From contig MSXN01000009.1 of NCBI GenBank assembly GCA_002083555.1, positions 124,001-188,000 on the forward strand: a stretch of DNA of 64,000 bases, in the 5' to 3' direction. This document shows positions 50,957 to 60,741 of this stretch, piece by piece. The stretch's first letter is position 1. Each line of letters starts with the position of its first letter. A model generated the notes under the pieces. That model saw nothing but the letters and a program-made list of their open reading frames with translations. It was not told the DNA's origin and searched no databases. The translations under genes were made by a program, and so were the position numbers. The stretch comes from Nitrospira sp. ST-bin5. GTDB lineage: Bacteria > Nitrospirota > Nitrospiria > Nitrospirales > Nitrospiraceae.

Positions 50957-52096
50957 TTAATGGATAAGTGCTTCGAGGTATATCTTCTCAAGTCTAGATT
51001 CGTAAGATTCAAATGAAAACATTTGCTTTGCCCGCTCACGATTGTTGTTACCCATGGCCGCAAGCGACTGAGGGTGCTCAACCAGATGCTGAATTATGTC
51101 AGACAAGGCCCTCACATCACGTGGGCTGAAGAGATAGCCACCTGATCCATTAACAATCAGGCTTGGTATTGCCCCAACATGCGTCGCAAGAACGGGTTTC
51201 CCCAGAGACATGGCCTCAATAATCGAAAGAGGCATGTCCTCGCTATGAGATGGAAGTACGAACACATCGCTTGAGCTAAACGCTGACCATTTGTCCGCAC
51301 CTGAAAGTGGTCCGAGAAAGTGGATCTCGCAATCCTCCCATTTATTTAGGAAAGCCTGCTGAATAAGCGCAGCGGTTTCTGTGTTCTCACCATCGCCCAT
51401 TAGTTTCATGCAGATTCTAGAACGGATCGAGCTGTCGAGGCGGTCAATGGCTGCCGCCAAGTCTAAAAGCCCCTTTTCGGGCTTCAGGTGGCCAACATAG
51501 AGAAAGGTTAAAGTCGATCCAGATCTATGTGCAATCTCTACTTGAGGAACCCGCACAGCATTTTCCAAAACTCTCACTGGGGCACTGCATCTAACTTCGT
51601 TCAGATAGAAGTCTTTCGACTTAGATGAGAGGACTATGACTATGTTATTGATATTAAGTAGAGACCTAATCAACGTGCGCTTGGCGTGTCCTGCGCTCCC
51701 CCACCAAGGAAGAAAGTTCCCTCCGTGAATGTGCAATATGGACTTTTTCCCCAATAATTTTCCCACAATCGCCATGACACCTTTTTCCCAAAAGGCGTTT
51801 CCTGCAGATGTGTGGATATGAAGGGCACGAATGCGAGGATGCTTGCTGAGTAGCAGTAATAATCGCCAGATAAATATCAGAGACAATCCGAGTCTCTGCG
51901 TAAATCCCATCAAGCGATGGGCCACATTGAGGGATAGAAGTTGAAACCTATTTTGAAGAGAGCCTGTAAGAATGCTCTCGATTAGTATGGACTGGCCTCC
52001 GATGGGAGGCGGCAATGGCCCAATAATAAGCACTATGCCATGAGATGGGCTTTGTTTGATGTTCGACTCCTTACCTGCCGCATGAGAAAGAATCAC
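50957..52096 (-). CDS. Glycosyltransferase, GT4 family
   Basis: A 379-residue GT-B enzyme with a GTG start and GGAG 8 nt before it. The N-terminal segment IVLIIGPLPPPIGGQS is a typical GT4 nucleotide-sugar fold start; the donor half has FLYVGHLKPEKGLLDLAAAI and PSHSEDMPLSIIEAMSLGKPVLA, containing the E-x7-E motif. Base composition is AT-richer than the core genes, like the following genes to 59.6 kb. Sugar specificity cannot be told. Confidence 0.9.
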   Translation of the reverse strand: MILSHAAGKESNIKQSPSHGIVLIIGPLPPPIGGQSILIESILTGSLQNRFQLLSLNVAHRLMGFTQRLGLSLIFIWRLLLLLSKHPRIRALHIHTSAGNAFWEKGVMAIVGKLLGKKSILHIHGGNFLPWWGSAGHAKRTLIRSLLNINNIVIVLSSKSKDFYLNEVRCSAPVRVLENAVRVPQVEIAHRSGSTLTFLYVGHLKPEKGLLDLAAAIDRLDSSIRSRICMKLMGDGENTETAALIQQAFLNKWEDCEIHFLGPLSGADKWSAFSSSDVFVLPSHSEDMPLSIIEAMSLGKPVLATHVGAIPSLIVNGSGGYLFSPRDVRALSDIIQHLVEHPQSLAAMGNNNRERAKQMFSFESYESRLEKIYLEALIH

Positions 52097-52232
52097 TGCT
52101 GGATCTCCAACTCGTTCCCGTACCCCGTTCCGATTGTTGCTGGGCAGTTTATTTGAACGGCAAGAGGCCTCTGAAGGGACATGGGTAACAGGCGAAATTA
52201 TCCTTTGTCGTATGTTTCTACCCTAAGCAGGC

Positions 52233-53375
52233 CTACATATTTATGCCACTAGCCGAAAGAATATTTTTGTAAACAGCCAGTGTGCTTTCTGCAACTTTGG
52301 AAGAGTGGAATCTGGTGGCCGCAACAGTTTTGGACAGTTGTCCCATCTTTTTCGCAAGAAGAGGGTTATCCAGGAAGAGCTTAAGCTTTGTGGCTATTTC
52401 TTGGACATTTCCAGGGTCTACCAAGAAGCCAGTTTCACCATCTTTGACCATGTGCGGTATTCCGCATATTCGCGAAGCTATGACAGGAACTCCTGCGGCC
52501 ATGGCTTCTGCAATGACCATGGGAGAATTTTCCTGTTTTGTGACAAGAACCAAACATCGTGCTTGCTCGAGTTCTGAGAGGAGAGCAGCCCTCTTTAGGC
52601 TTCCAAGAAATGAAACAGAAGACCGAATCCCTAGCTCCTCTATAAGATTCGTACATTTCTGCATGTATTCACTAGTCTCAGGGGCTCCAGCTAGGCGAAG
52701 CGTGGCGGAGCTATTAGTTATATGAACAAGGGCGAAAGACCTAAGTAGCCCTTCAATGTTTTTCAAGGAGCTTATCCGGCCAATGTAAAGGATTCGTGGA
52801 CTCAATTGGCTAGCTGTGACCGAGAAAAACTCTTCAGCAATCGGGTTCTCAATCTCCCATAGTGTCCCGACGAGTTGGTCGCCTATTTGGGTCACGACAT
52901 ATGGATTAATAATAATAACGTGGGGGGTTCGCTTTCTACCTTGTCGTTCTATTTGTGCGAGGATATGTCTTCTTAACTTTAGAAATGGCCCGCCCTTATA
53001 CATTACGTCTTCTTCTGCAATTCCATGGATGGTAAGAACATGAGGCTTTGAATACCCTAGTGTCCATCCAGCAAGGCCTTGAAAGTGGGTTATGTCTGGA
53101 TTGATTATTCTTAGAAGTCGGTGCGTGCGCCACCGGAAAATAGTCCAGTAGTCTAGAAATCCTGGCAACCGAGAGTTGGAGATCCAATGAATCGTTAATT
53201 GCCCGCGCCGTTCAGGCGAGGGCATGTGAATATTTGTTGGCGCAACGATATGAACCTCAATTTCCGTAAGGCTACTCAGTCTGTCTGCCAGGTTGAAGGC
53301 GACAGTTTCAATCCCACCTGTTTGCAGGCCTGGTGTCTGGGGGAATGCTGTGACCATTGCCAGCTTCAGTTTCAC
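52233..53375 (-). CDS. Glycosyltransferase, GT4 family
   Basis: About 380 residues. The N-terminal MVTAFPQTPGLQTGGIETVA and the donor site ILYIGRISSLKNIEGLLRSF plus ENSPMVIAEAMAAGVPVIAS identify a GT4 enzyme. The frame is open upstream to a TTG at 53423, which would overlap the next gene. The GTG at 53375 is chosen because it follows AGAAG at 7 nt and gives the usual N-terminus; an ATG at 53357 is another option. It is followed by a 136-nt gap before the next glycosyltransferase. Confidence 0.85.
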   Translation of the reverse strand: MKLKLAMVTAFPQTPGLQTGGIETVAFNLADRLSSLTEIEVHIVAPTNIHMPSPERRGQLTIHWISNSRLPGFLDYWTIFRWRTHRLLRIINPDITHFQGLAGWTLGYSKPHVLTIHGIAEEDVMYKGGPFLKLRRHILAQIERQGRKRTPHVIIINPYVVTQIGDQLVGTLWEIENPIAEEFFSVTASQLSPRILYIGRISSLKNIEGLLRSFALVHITNSSATLRLAGAPETSEYMQKCTNLIEELGIRSSVSFLGSLKRAALLSELEQARCLVLVTKQENSPMVIAEAMAAGVPVIASRICGIPHMVKDGETGFLVDPGNVQEIATKLKLFLDNPLLAKKMGQLSKTVAATRFHSSKVAESTLAVYKNILSASGINM

Positions 53376-53403
53376 GGAGATTCTTCTGCCTCGCCAATTG
53401 GAC

Positions 53404-54495
53404 TCAATAATACGTTTCCACAAACGCCTGAACAGAGCTTTCTCCCTTAAAGTGTGTCCGATACCGCAGAAATGCAGCTTCTCCTAGAGTTTTCCACTCT
53501 TGCTGTCGCCGTAGGGTTGCCCTCAGAACCTCAGCTAGAGCGAGCGGTGTTGGCGCCACCAGGTAGCCAGTTTCATTTTCGACGACGATTTCCGGCAACC
53601 CCCCCACCCGGGTCGCTATAACCGGTAAACGAAGTGACATAGCTTCCATGACCGCAAAGGAGATCGCTTCTGAGCGGGAAGGCTGGACGTAGAGGTCTGC
53701 TGCGTTAAGATATTTCCACCCCTCATCCAGAAGCCCTGCCCAATGTGTGCACTTTCCAATTCCGAGGTGTTCAGCCACACGAGGAAGGCTGGATTGAAGT
53801 GGGTCGATCCCGATTGAGAGAAGGTGGGCTAAAGGGAACTGCTTGGAAATCTCTGCAAATGCGTCGAGCAGGATATCTACTCCTTTTATTGGTGAGTCGA
53901 ACGCAATGCATGCTATGACAATGGCATTTCTCGGTATTCCAAGCATATTCCTAAAGCTCTCGCGGTCTTTCTGTGACCGGGTGCGCTCTCCAAAGAGACC
54001 CAGGTAATGATGGCTGACTATTTCGGGCTTTGTCTTGATAGCAAGGAGGCTTGCAACCACGCCTCGTGAGACGCCAATGATCTGGTCGAAATGATTGAGT
54101 GCAAAGCGTCTCCATGCTCTGCGGTTATCTTGGACGCTATGGATCAAAGCGAGTAGTTTTCTGGTTCCAACTAGGCGTGCCAAAAGCGGCAGTAGGATGT
54201 AGATATAGCCTCGAACAAAATGTGTTTGAATTATTTCAGGTTTGATTGAGCGGATCAGGCCGACGACAGATAGAGTTGATTTCATCACGCTTGATCCGGT
54301 CTCTAGAATAACCAATTCACATCCAGCGTCAGTGAGCTCTTGGACATATGCCGTGCTCCGAGGGTATGACTCATATTGGATGATCGTTCGATATCCATGT
54401 CGGGCCGAAGACTTGGCTAGCTCGAGTAAGTACCGTTCAACCCCGCCATATTTGAGGCTGTGCATGCCAGTCAAATGCAAGATCACCCTTTTCAT
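53404..54495 (-). CDS. Glycosyltransferase, GT4 family
   Basis: A 363-residue GT-B enzyme starting MKRVILHLTGMHSLKYGGVERYL. The donor site IACIAFDSPIKGVDILLDAF and PSRSEAISFAVMEAMSLRLPVIAT carry the E-x7-E. The ATG overlaps the upstream wzy-like stop as ATGA, and AAAGGATA precedes it, showing translational coupling. Confidence 0.9.
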   Translation of the reverse strand: MKRVILHLTGMHSLKYGGVERYLLELAKSSARHGYRTIIQYESYPRSTAYVQELTDAGCELVILETGSSVMKSTLSVVGLIRSIKPEIIQTHFVRGYIYILLPLLARLVGTRKLLALIHSVQDNRRAWRRFALNHFDQIIGVSRGVVASLLAIKTKPEIVSHHYLGLFGERTRSQKDRESFRNMLGIPRNAIVIACIAFDSPIKGVDILLDAFAEISKQFPLAHLLSIGIDPLQSSLPRVAEHLGIGKCTHWAGLLDEGWKYLNAADLYVQPSRSEAISFAVMEAMSLRLPVIATRVGGLPEIVVENETGYLVAPTPLALAEVLRATLRRQQEWKTLGEAAFLRYRTHFKGESSVQAFVETYY

Positions 54496-55841
54496 TCACG
54501 ATATCCTTTAGGAAGTGATAGGCACAGGCTTTGTGCCGTTGAACGTTTAGGCGTGGGATCAGATGGGATAGTGTCAATAACGGGTTGATTTCTGCCCTGT
54601 CCAAGAGACAAGCCGACGCCGACGAGGAACCAGAGAACTGAATTTTTTCCTTGAGACAGGAAGAGACCTGAGATCAACATACCCAATAGGGCGAGGGCCA
54701 GAGAATATCCTATTCCGAAATAGGTAAAACCGGCTGCGAAATGTTGGTCATAGATCAGTAGGTACTTTGTGGCTTTATGGAAGATAGCAAGGAGGAGTAG
54801 GCCAGCAAACAGGCCGTTCTCTACGAAAAATTCAAGATACATGTTGTGAGCCACTAAGCCAAAACCTTTATCCGCGTTGCTCCCTATTCTTGCCCCGCTC
54901 CCTCCCCTGTTCTGACCAGCAAGGAGAAATGACTCTCCAAAATTATTCGGGCCCACGCCCAAGATGGGGTTGGAGAGGAAAATCTCTACTCCTCTGCGTT
55001 GAAGTTCCGCGCGCTTATTCAATGAGCTGCTCCCCTGCAATTCCTTACCTTTCGTAAGCGTTTCCATGCGAGTCCAGTAACTTTGAGGAGCGAACGAGAT
55101 TAAGAGGGCTACTAGTAGAATACCTATAAAAGTGGCAAGCATTGTCGGTCGTTTTATATACATCAACGCGGAGATAAATATGAGCGCGACAAAGCCGCCC
55201 CGAGATCCTGTTAACACCATGCTGAACAACAACAGAACCACCGAGGCAAGGAAGATAGCTCTTAAGATGAGGACTTTGGATTCTATCAGCCAAAACACGG
55301 CGAGGGGTACGCCTGCAATCAGTAGCATGGCCGTGTCGTTGGGGTCCCCACGCAATCCGCCTGCACGCTGGACGTCATCGACGTTTACGGAGTACGTGCC
55401 TGTGTAGTGTTGGTAGATCGTAATCAGCGCCCCGAACACGATTCCTGCAAGGCAATACAAGGTAATGATTCGCAGATCATGGTCGCCTTTCAGACATCCG
55501 GCCAGCAGCAGTGCAAGTAGAAAGGCTTTGGCGTAGAGAGTTAGTGAAACCAATGAGTTTCCCATATTGAGCCCAACGAAAGAGGAGAAACCCATGATGC
55601 AAATGAGCGTTCCAAACAGCAGGAGTGTAGTGTGTGGCACTCCATACCAGCGTCCCCTGAATAAGATGCAGAGAGACACGGTTAGGCCGACATAAAGGGG
55701 AATATGCGTGGCGCTCTCTCCTAGGAGTTCGACCAGTAATCCATGGGTAATCATGACTATGAGCCACAATCCAGCTGCGTGCACCGGGGCAGCAACGGCG
55801 ACTCCAAGGAAGACTGCGATGAAGAGAATTGTCGGGATCAT
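54492..55841 (-). CDS. O-antigen ligase/polymerase family membrane protein (Wzy-like)
   Basis: A 449-residue protein with about 11 membrane segments. The large-loop motif ILGVGPNNFGESF and the AHNMYLEFFVENGLFAGLLL segment match the Wzy_C/O-antigen-ligase domain, with a periplasmic loop between them. In a cluster that also encodes a Wzx-like flippase it probably polymerises repeat units; a ligase role is possible. It overlaps the next gene by 4 nt and lies 20 nt after the flippase gene. Confidence 0.85.
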   Translation of the reverse strand: MIPTILFIAVFLGVAVAAPVHAAGLWLIVMITHGLLVELLGESATHIPLYVGLTVSLCILFRGRWYGVPHTTLLLFGTLICIMGFSSFVGLNMGNSLVSLTLYAKAFLLALLLAGCLKGDHDLRIITLYCLAGIVFGALITIYQHYTGTYSVNVDDVQRAGGLRGDPNDTAMLLIAGVPLAVFWLIESKVLILRAIFLASVVLLLFSMVLTGSRGGFVALIFISALMYIKRPTMLATFIGILLVALLISFAPQSYWTRMETLTKGKELQGSSSLNKRAELQRRGVEIFLSNPILGVGPNNFGESFLLAGQNRGGSGARIGSNADKGFGLVAHNMYLEFFVENGLFAGLLLLAIFHKATKYLLIYDQHFAAGFTYFGIGYSLALALLGMLISGLFLSQGKNSVLWFLVGVGLSLGQGRNQPVIDTIPSDPTPKRSTAQSLCLSLPKGYRE

Positions 55842-55861
55842 GGCTAGCAGTTCGTTGAATA

Positions 55862-57130
55862 TTACTCTAGTTGACGCCGTATTAGGAAAAACAAACCTAC
55901 TTCACCTGCAATGGCTGCACTTGCAGCCGCCAGTGCGGCTCCAGGGGCGCCGAGCTCTGGAGCTAATATCCAGGTAACTGTGCCTGAAATAATTACTTTC
56001 CCTAAGTTGGAGAATGCGTTGAGGTGGGGCAATCCCAGCGCATGTGTGACGCAGTTGATCATGCCACCGTAACTGGCCAAAAGATTGGATCCTAGGAGTA
56101 ATTGCATCGTGACCAGTCCATTAGGATACTTCGAGGCAAACAGGACCTGAAATGCCATGGAACAGAGAGCCATGGCGAGAATCAGACCTGCCAGAGATTG
56201 CCTGAAAAATCCAAGGATACGATGAATATAGTCTCGAATCTCAACGGTGTTCGAATAGGATGCTACTTTAGGTACCAAAAATGCGCCCAGAGCATCAGTC
56301 AGGGGGCCAATAATCGCACTAAACATAAGCCCCACCCCATACACACCTGCTACATCAGCTCCGCAAAGTGGCATGAGCATAAAGAGGGGGAGCGTGTAAC
56401 ACAGGGGGCTCAGTACATATGACACTACAACCCATCTGCCATAGGCGAGTAGTCTTTTCATCAGATCAAGATTGATGGTGGCGGGTTTGAACCCGTACTG
56501 ACGGCTAAACATGAGATAGAATCCCGTAGCAGTGATCAAGGGGCTAGCGAGGTACAGCCCGCCTTGGAAGGCAATTACGTCCTGTATGCCAGTGGCATAG
56601 AGGCCTACAGTAATGACTAGACGAGTGAGCCCGTAAATTAGCGTAAGTCCTGCATAGGACTTGTAGTCTTGTGTTGCCTGGCGTATGGATCGGGCTGACG
56701 CCCAGAGGCCCAAGGCCCCAGCAGAAAGCACACTGAGGATGAGTTCCTGGTCGATGGGATGACTCGAAGATATGGTGCGGGACAACACAATACCTAATGG
56801 GATTGCAACTATTGCTAAGATAAGAGAAATCACACTCCGGAGCATAATCCCCGCTCGCAGAATACCTTTTTTCTTTTCTTCGTCTGTTTCTTGGCCATAG
56901 TGCCTGATAACGGAGAGACTTAAGCCCGCCTCACTTACCGCATACACAACCATGGTGACGTTTATGGCGATTGAATAAATGCCAAAATCTTCTGCGCTAA
57001 GCAGCGCAGCTATTAGAGCACTAGTGATGAAGGTGACTGCATTATTCGCGATGTTGGTCGCGAGCATCAGGCCTATTTCGCTTTGCGCATATGAAAGAAG
57101 TCGACGCAATTGGGCTTGTATGGCTTTCAT
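55862..57130 (-). CDS. Oligosaccharide flippase (Wzx-like)
   Basis: A 422-residue protein with about 12 membrane segments of the polysaccharide-synthesis (RfbX/MOP) family: FGIYSIAINVTMVVYAVSEAGLSLS near residue 50 and ALGAFLVPKVASYSN in the middle. It would flip lipid-linked repeat units across the inner membrane. No strong ribosome-binding site. A 217-nt gap without a gene precedes it. Confidence 0.85.
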   Translation of the reverse strand: MKAIQAQLRRLLSYAQSEIGLMLATNIANNAVTFITSALIAALLSAEDFGIYSIAINVTMVVYAVSEAGLSLSVIRHYGQETDEEKKKGILRAGIMLRSVISLILAIVAIPLGIVLSRTISSSHPIDQELILSVLSAGALGLWASARSIRQATQDYKSYAGLTLIYGLTRLVITVGLYATGIQDVIAFQGGLYLASPLITATGFYLMFSRQYGFKPATINLDLMKRLLAYGRWVVVSYVLSPLCYTLPLFMLMPLCGADVAGVYGVGLMFSAIIGPLTDALGAFLVPKVASYSNTVEIRDYIHRILGFFRQSLAGLILAMALCSMAFQVLFASKYPNGLVTMQLLLGSNLLASYGGMINCVTHALGLPHLNAFSNLGKVIISGTVTWILAPELGAPGAALAAASAAIAGEVGLFFLIRRQLE

Positions 57131-57347
57131 TGGTTGAGTTTCTGGCCGGTGCTTTAAGGTGCAGGGGGCCTAATAGACTATGAGTGTATTCGTGAACATT
57201 GCTATTCGACTATCAGCGCATCAATACGGTGGAATTGGATGGCCTAGGTGTTGCGCTCGGTGGAGCGAATTTAAGTAGATTCATAGTGACGGTGTCCTCG
57301 GAAAGCCCGTGTAACTTAATTTAGGGCACACTGGGTCTCTAGGTAGC

Positions 57348-59573
57348 TCAATCTGGCGCCATTAATGTGAGTATTCTGAGACGAAGCTTCTGGAGTGTCG
57401 GCTGACTGGAAGGGGTCCACGCAAACTGTTCGATCTCTTTTCTTAAGTTTTCTAGTTCTGACTTCAAGCCACGAGGGTTTTCAGTGAAAGCAGCTTGTAA
57501 GAGACGAAAGTCTTCCAGCCCCTCGCTAAAGGCTTCCCAGCGTCGACTGCTGATGATACTCTGCCCCTCATAGACTACGGCCCAATCAGGACGTGATCCA
57601 TCAAGGTCGTCCCATGCCGAGCTACCCTGGGTGTCACTATAAGACCAGAATCCCACTCCAGAGGATCCTAGTGTCCAAGCCTTCCATGCCATCTTACGAT
57701 AGTGGTTAAAAGGAGATGCAGATTTTGCGGGAGAAGAAGGGTTGCTATAGATCCACCACGGTTTCGACAGAGTTTGAAAAAATGACTTTCCATCTCCCGC
57801 AGCGAAGGCTAGGTCTGGCTGCCAGATATTGATGTATGGGCGTAGAGGCTCAAGGTCCGCGGGTGTGGTTCGGCCATTGCTCGGGCTTGTTGGGTTTGCA
57901 TAGATTTGAATGCTTGGATCTACCCTCTTAATTAGTGTGGCGACACCCCGTAGTGCTTGCAGATTGTTTCCATGGGGCTCATCGACTGGATAGAGAGCCC
58001 AGTCGCTTTTGTCGAATCCTAGACTGCCGAGTTCCTTTGTTAACATGGTGAGCCACCGTTGCAACGCTTGGTCCCTTCGGTTATCTGTTCCACCGGTATG
58101 ATCCAAGAGCCAATCTAGTCTATTGTCGTTTGTCGCTCTATCTAGATTCCAGCCTAAGTAGAGAAGCAGCATTCCCCGATTTTTGAAGACTTTTGCGGTG
58201 CTGAGAAGTTTCTCAAGCATCTTTGCATCCCACGAACCAGAAAGCATTGGCTGGGGAATGTTAGAGGGGTGGATCACGAATACATTCACGCCATGCGAGA
58301 CAAGATCATCTAGGGCTTCTTGCGGGTTTGACCAGATGGGTTTGTCGTTTGTATATCCCCAGTTAATTGCGTGCGGCTGTTTTGAGGAAGGTAATGCATA
58401 ATTTGCCACTGTTAGGTGAAGGGGCAATTTATATTCGGCTCCATCCTTTAGTTCTTTAACGACAATTGTAAGCTCAGTGTTGCCACAGCAATACTTGCTG
58501 AGATCTGCTGTGATCCAGAAGTAAGCTGCTTGTTTTGCGGAAACGGGTATCACCTGTCCTTCAGTCACTGATGGCAATGCATCCAACGCGATTGTGCCAT
58601 CGGCGGCCAAGACACCCACCACTGCTCGCAGTCGCAAGCCGACGGGACTGGCCTTTTTCCCTCGAATTGCAATAGTGACATGTCCTGATTCAGTCTTAGT
58701 ATTTAGTATGCCGAAACTAGCTGATTCGAGTTCGTTCTTGGTGCCCAATATCTTGATAGGTAGCCCCCTTCGTGCTTTGAGTTCATCCAAGGTTGGATGT
58801 AATTTGAAATTATCCCAAGGGGGTTGATCCCAAAGGATGAATGGTTCCGCATTTGACGTCTGAGCCAATTGCAAGTTGTCGCTGTTATCTGTTTCCAAAG
58901 TATGCAGTAGGGTGCTTCGTAATCTCTTCAAGCTATCTTCTGTAACAGCCTTTTTGTCGCCCATGATGGTGCCAGCCAGAGTGCCATATTGCGTTGTTGT
59001 TGGGCGCCAGAGAATCTCATCTAGGAACATATAGTCGCCATTGGCATGGATGACAACCATGAGTATTGGGCTGCTCTGTACAATTTCTAATGTTACCCAG
59101 TGGCTCGTTGCATCAGTAAACGTTGATGCCTGCATTTGTTTTCCAGCTAGGTGTAAATAGCTATTTTGAGAAGTTTCTGTGTACACATCTATTCGTTGTG
59201 GTGGGTTCACGCCTGAGCTTACCTGCTTAGCAGTATGAAAAGTTAAAACGCCCGAGACTAATTCATTCTCCTGCCCCAGCTGGACACGCAGTACTACAGG
59301 TGTGTTTCTTGCCCAGCCCACACTCCCCTTTCGAACCCACATTGGATGAGCTTCGGTGATACCGTCAGTAAGTTGCTGAAGGTCCTTGGGGTCAGTCGTT
59401 AACGGATAATTGGGAGTAGGAGACGCACTGAGAACATCGATGCGGGCTCTTGTTCCGGGATTGTCGCTTCCCAAAGAAGATGACGGGAGGGAAAGACTAA
59501 CAGTAATGACGCTTGTGAGCCAAAGGGTACACGTGATGAAAGAGCGAAGAGTTGATTGAATATGTGAGTGCAC
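57348..59573 (-). CDS. Secreted DUF4091-domain protein
   Basis: A 741-residue protein with a GTG start, a signal peptide (LTSVITVSLSLPSSSLG) and a two-part body. Residues about 60-190 form a beta-sandwich, discoidin-like region (LTFHTAKQVSSGVNPPQRIDV); the C-terminal half is a TIM-barrel-like DUF4091 domain (WNLDRATNDNR, YPVDEPHGNNLQALRG with acidic residues, and GVGFWSYSDTQGSSAWDD). DUF4091 proteins are thought to be glycoside-hydrolase-like; activity here is unproven. It is the outermost secreted enzyme of the glycan cluster. AT-rich composition as for its neighbours. Confidence 0.8.
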   Translation of the reverse strand: MHSHIQSTLRSFITCTLWLTSVITVSLSLPSSSLGSDNPGTRARIDVLSASPTPNYPLTTDPKDLQQLTDGITEAHPMWVRKGSVGWARNTPVVLRVQLGQENELVSGVLTFHTAKQVSSGVNPPQRIDVYTETSQNSYLHLAGKQMQASTFTDATSHWVTLEIVQSSPILMVVIHANGDYMFLDEILWRPTTTQYGTLAGTIMGDKKAVTEDSLKRLRSTLLHTLETDNSDNLQLAQTSNAEPFILWDQPPWDNFKLHPTLDELKARRGLPIKILGTKNELESASFGILNTKTESGHVTIAIRGKKASPVGLRLRAVVGVLAADGTIALDALPSVTEGQVIPVSAKQAAYFWITADLSKYCCGNTELTIVVKELKDGAEYKLPLHLTVANYALPSSKQPHAINWGYTNDKPIWSNPQEALDDLVSHGVNVFVIHPSNIPQPMLSGSWDAKMLEKLLSTAKVFKNRGMLLLYLGWNLDRATNDNRLDWLLDHTGGTDNRRDQALQRWLTMLTKELGSLGFDKSDWALYPVDEPHGNNLQALRGVATLIKRVDPSIQIYANPTSPSNGRTTPADLEPLRPYINIWQPDLAFAAGDGKSFFQTLSKPWWIYSNPSSPAKSASPFNHYRKMAWKAWTLGSSGVGFWSYSDTQGSSAWDDLDGSRPDWAVVYEGQSIISSRRWEAFSEGLEDFRLLQAAFTENPRGLKSELENLRKEIEQFAWTPSSQPTLQKLRLRILTLMAPD

Positions 59574-59782
59574 AGCTTACACGCGTTGATATGAAAGGCG
59601 AATGGTTATCGAAGATGGAGGTGCGGGATGTAAGTGACATGGTGCTGGAGTAGAAGTAAGGGAAGGCATGAATGATTCACAATTCTGGATTGGTATTGCA
59701 ATCACGCATTGGTTCTCATTCGCTGGCCTGGCGGAAATATCTCTCACGGGATGTTCAGGTTTCGCTCTTGGTGGGTTGTTCA

Positions 59783-59986
59783 TTATCTCGCCAGTATGTG
59801 ATCCAGATGTTCGACGATCCGCTCTGCCGCCTTGCCATCCCATTTCGGAGGGATCGCGCCTTTCTTCCACTGCCCTGCCATCAATCGTGTTAGCGCAGGA
59901 GGCAGCTTGGCTGGGTCGGTGCCGATGAGTTCGTTGGTGCCGATGGTGATGGTCTCCGGGCGTTCGGTGTTGTCGCGCAGGGTCAT
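59783..59986 (-). pseudogene. wecB 3' fragment, copy A
   Basis: A 67-codon frame that is nearly identical to the last 63 residues of the intact wecB (LRDNTERPETITIGTNELIG to AAERIVEHL) and starts at an ATG at 59986. It lacks the first 80% of the enzyme. The final residues differ (DHILAR instead of GKVLA). DNA identity is about 95% over about 185 bp. It cannot be catalytic alone. Confidence 0.85.
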
Positions 59987-60049
59987 GGGGGAAAGAAAAG
60001 GGGTCTGGATTCAATGTTTCCTGCCGCTCCATCGGGCTTCCCTGAGCCG

Positions 60050-60085
60050 TCAGGGCAGAACTTTTCCCAGATGTTCCACGATCCG
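60050..60085 (-). pseudogene. wecB 3'-end fragment, copy C
   Basis: Reads RIVEHLGKVLP then stop, matching the last codons of wecB, and about 27 nt after the stop also match the sequence downstream of the intact gene. It is a second, much shorter remnant of the same gene end. Confidence 0.65.
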
Positions 60086-60130
60086 CGCTCCCCCAGGAAT
60101 AAGCGCAGCGCATCCCGCCGGGTGTGCTCG

Positions 60131-60469
60131 TCAAGAGCCTCCGACGCAGCCAAGCCCCGAGCACACAGCCTTCAACACGCGTCTATACGCCTCGGGAGTC
60201 AGCTTGCCAATGCGGCCGAGAATCAAGGACTGATCAAACGTATGCAACTGGTCGCACCGCACCCAGCTCAACTTGGGGAGCGAGCCGAGCTCAAAATCGA
60301 CTGATTCAAGCGGCACGCCGGCCGGGTGGCCTGAGCGGGAGGTGACGGCCAGTGCAACGATATCGCCATAGGTTTCCAGACTTCGCAGAATCAGCGCCGG
60401 ACGCCGTTTCGTCGAGCTCAGATCGCTGAAAGGAAAAGGCAGCAAGACCACTTCACACGGTTGGAACAT
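60131..60469 (-). CDS. MazF/PemK-family toxin
   Basis: A 112-residue type II toxin. The start FQPCEVVLLPFPFSDLSSTKRRPALIL, the R-R-P-A-L-I segment and a later SWVRCDQLHTFDQ region fit the MazF/PemK RNase fold. It overlaps the antitoxin gene by 17 nt. Target sequence unknown. Confidence 0.88.
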   Translation of the reverse strand: MFQPCEVVLLPFPFSDLSSTKRRPALILRSLETYGDIVALAVTSRSGHPAGVPLESVDFELGSLPKLSWVRCDQLHTFDQSLILGRIGKLTPEAYRRVLKAVCSGLGCVGGS

Positions 60470-60668
60470 CGTTCCATACCTCGTCTTCCACGTTATCCCA
60501 TACTTTCTTCAGGCTCGTTTCCTGGGCATAGATCAGATTCAACTCCTCCGCCCGCTCTGGTGTGACACCTCTGTGCATGCGAAGGAAGCGAACGAAATCG
60601 AGCACCTCGCGTACCAGCGGTTCGGGAAGCGGTTTTACCGCTTCATACACTTGCTCCGCGGTCGTCAT
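60453..60668 (-). CDS. Antitoxin of the MazF pair, DUF2281-like
   Basis: A 71-residue antitoxin starting TTAEQVYEAVKPLPEPLVREVLDFVRFL, the DUF2281-type N-terminus, with a flexible acidic C-terminal half that would wrap the toxin. AAGGAGG lies 5 nt before the ATG. It is translated first and overlaps the toxin start, the standard arrangement. Confidence 0.85.
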   Translation of the reverse strand: MTTAEQVYEAVKPLPEPLVREVLDFVRFLRMHRGVTPERAEELNLIYAQETSLKKVWDNVEDEVWNDVPTV

Positions 60669-60741
60669 TGCTACCTCCTTGCAAGGAAAGAACGTTGCTC
60701 TAGCATAGCCCCAATATCATATGAACGTCGAGTCGGCACCT

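Larger units (their letters stand above)
59574..60130. other. Rearranged intergenic region with wecB fragments
   Basis: About 560 nt. The wecB remnants at 59783-59986 and 60050-60085 fill part of it. The long minus-strand frame through it has no protein-like composition and is not a gene. The rest shows no feature. Confidence 0.6.

Noticed and set aside
59577..60164. 195-codon minus-strand frame
   Set aside because: It runs through wecB fragments in the wrong frame (His/Arg/Pro-rich) and has no homology-like features.
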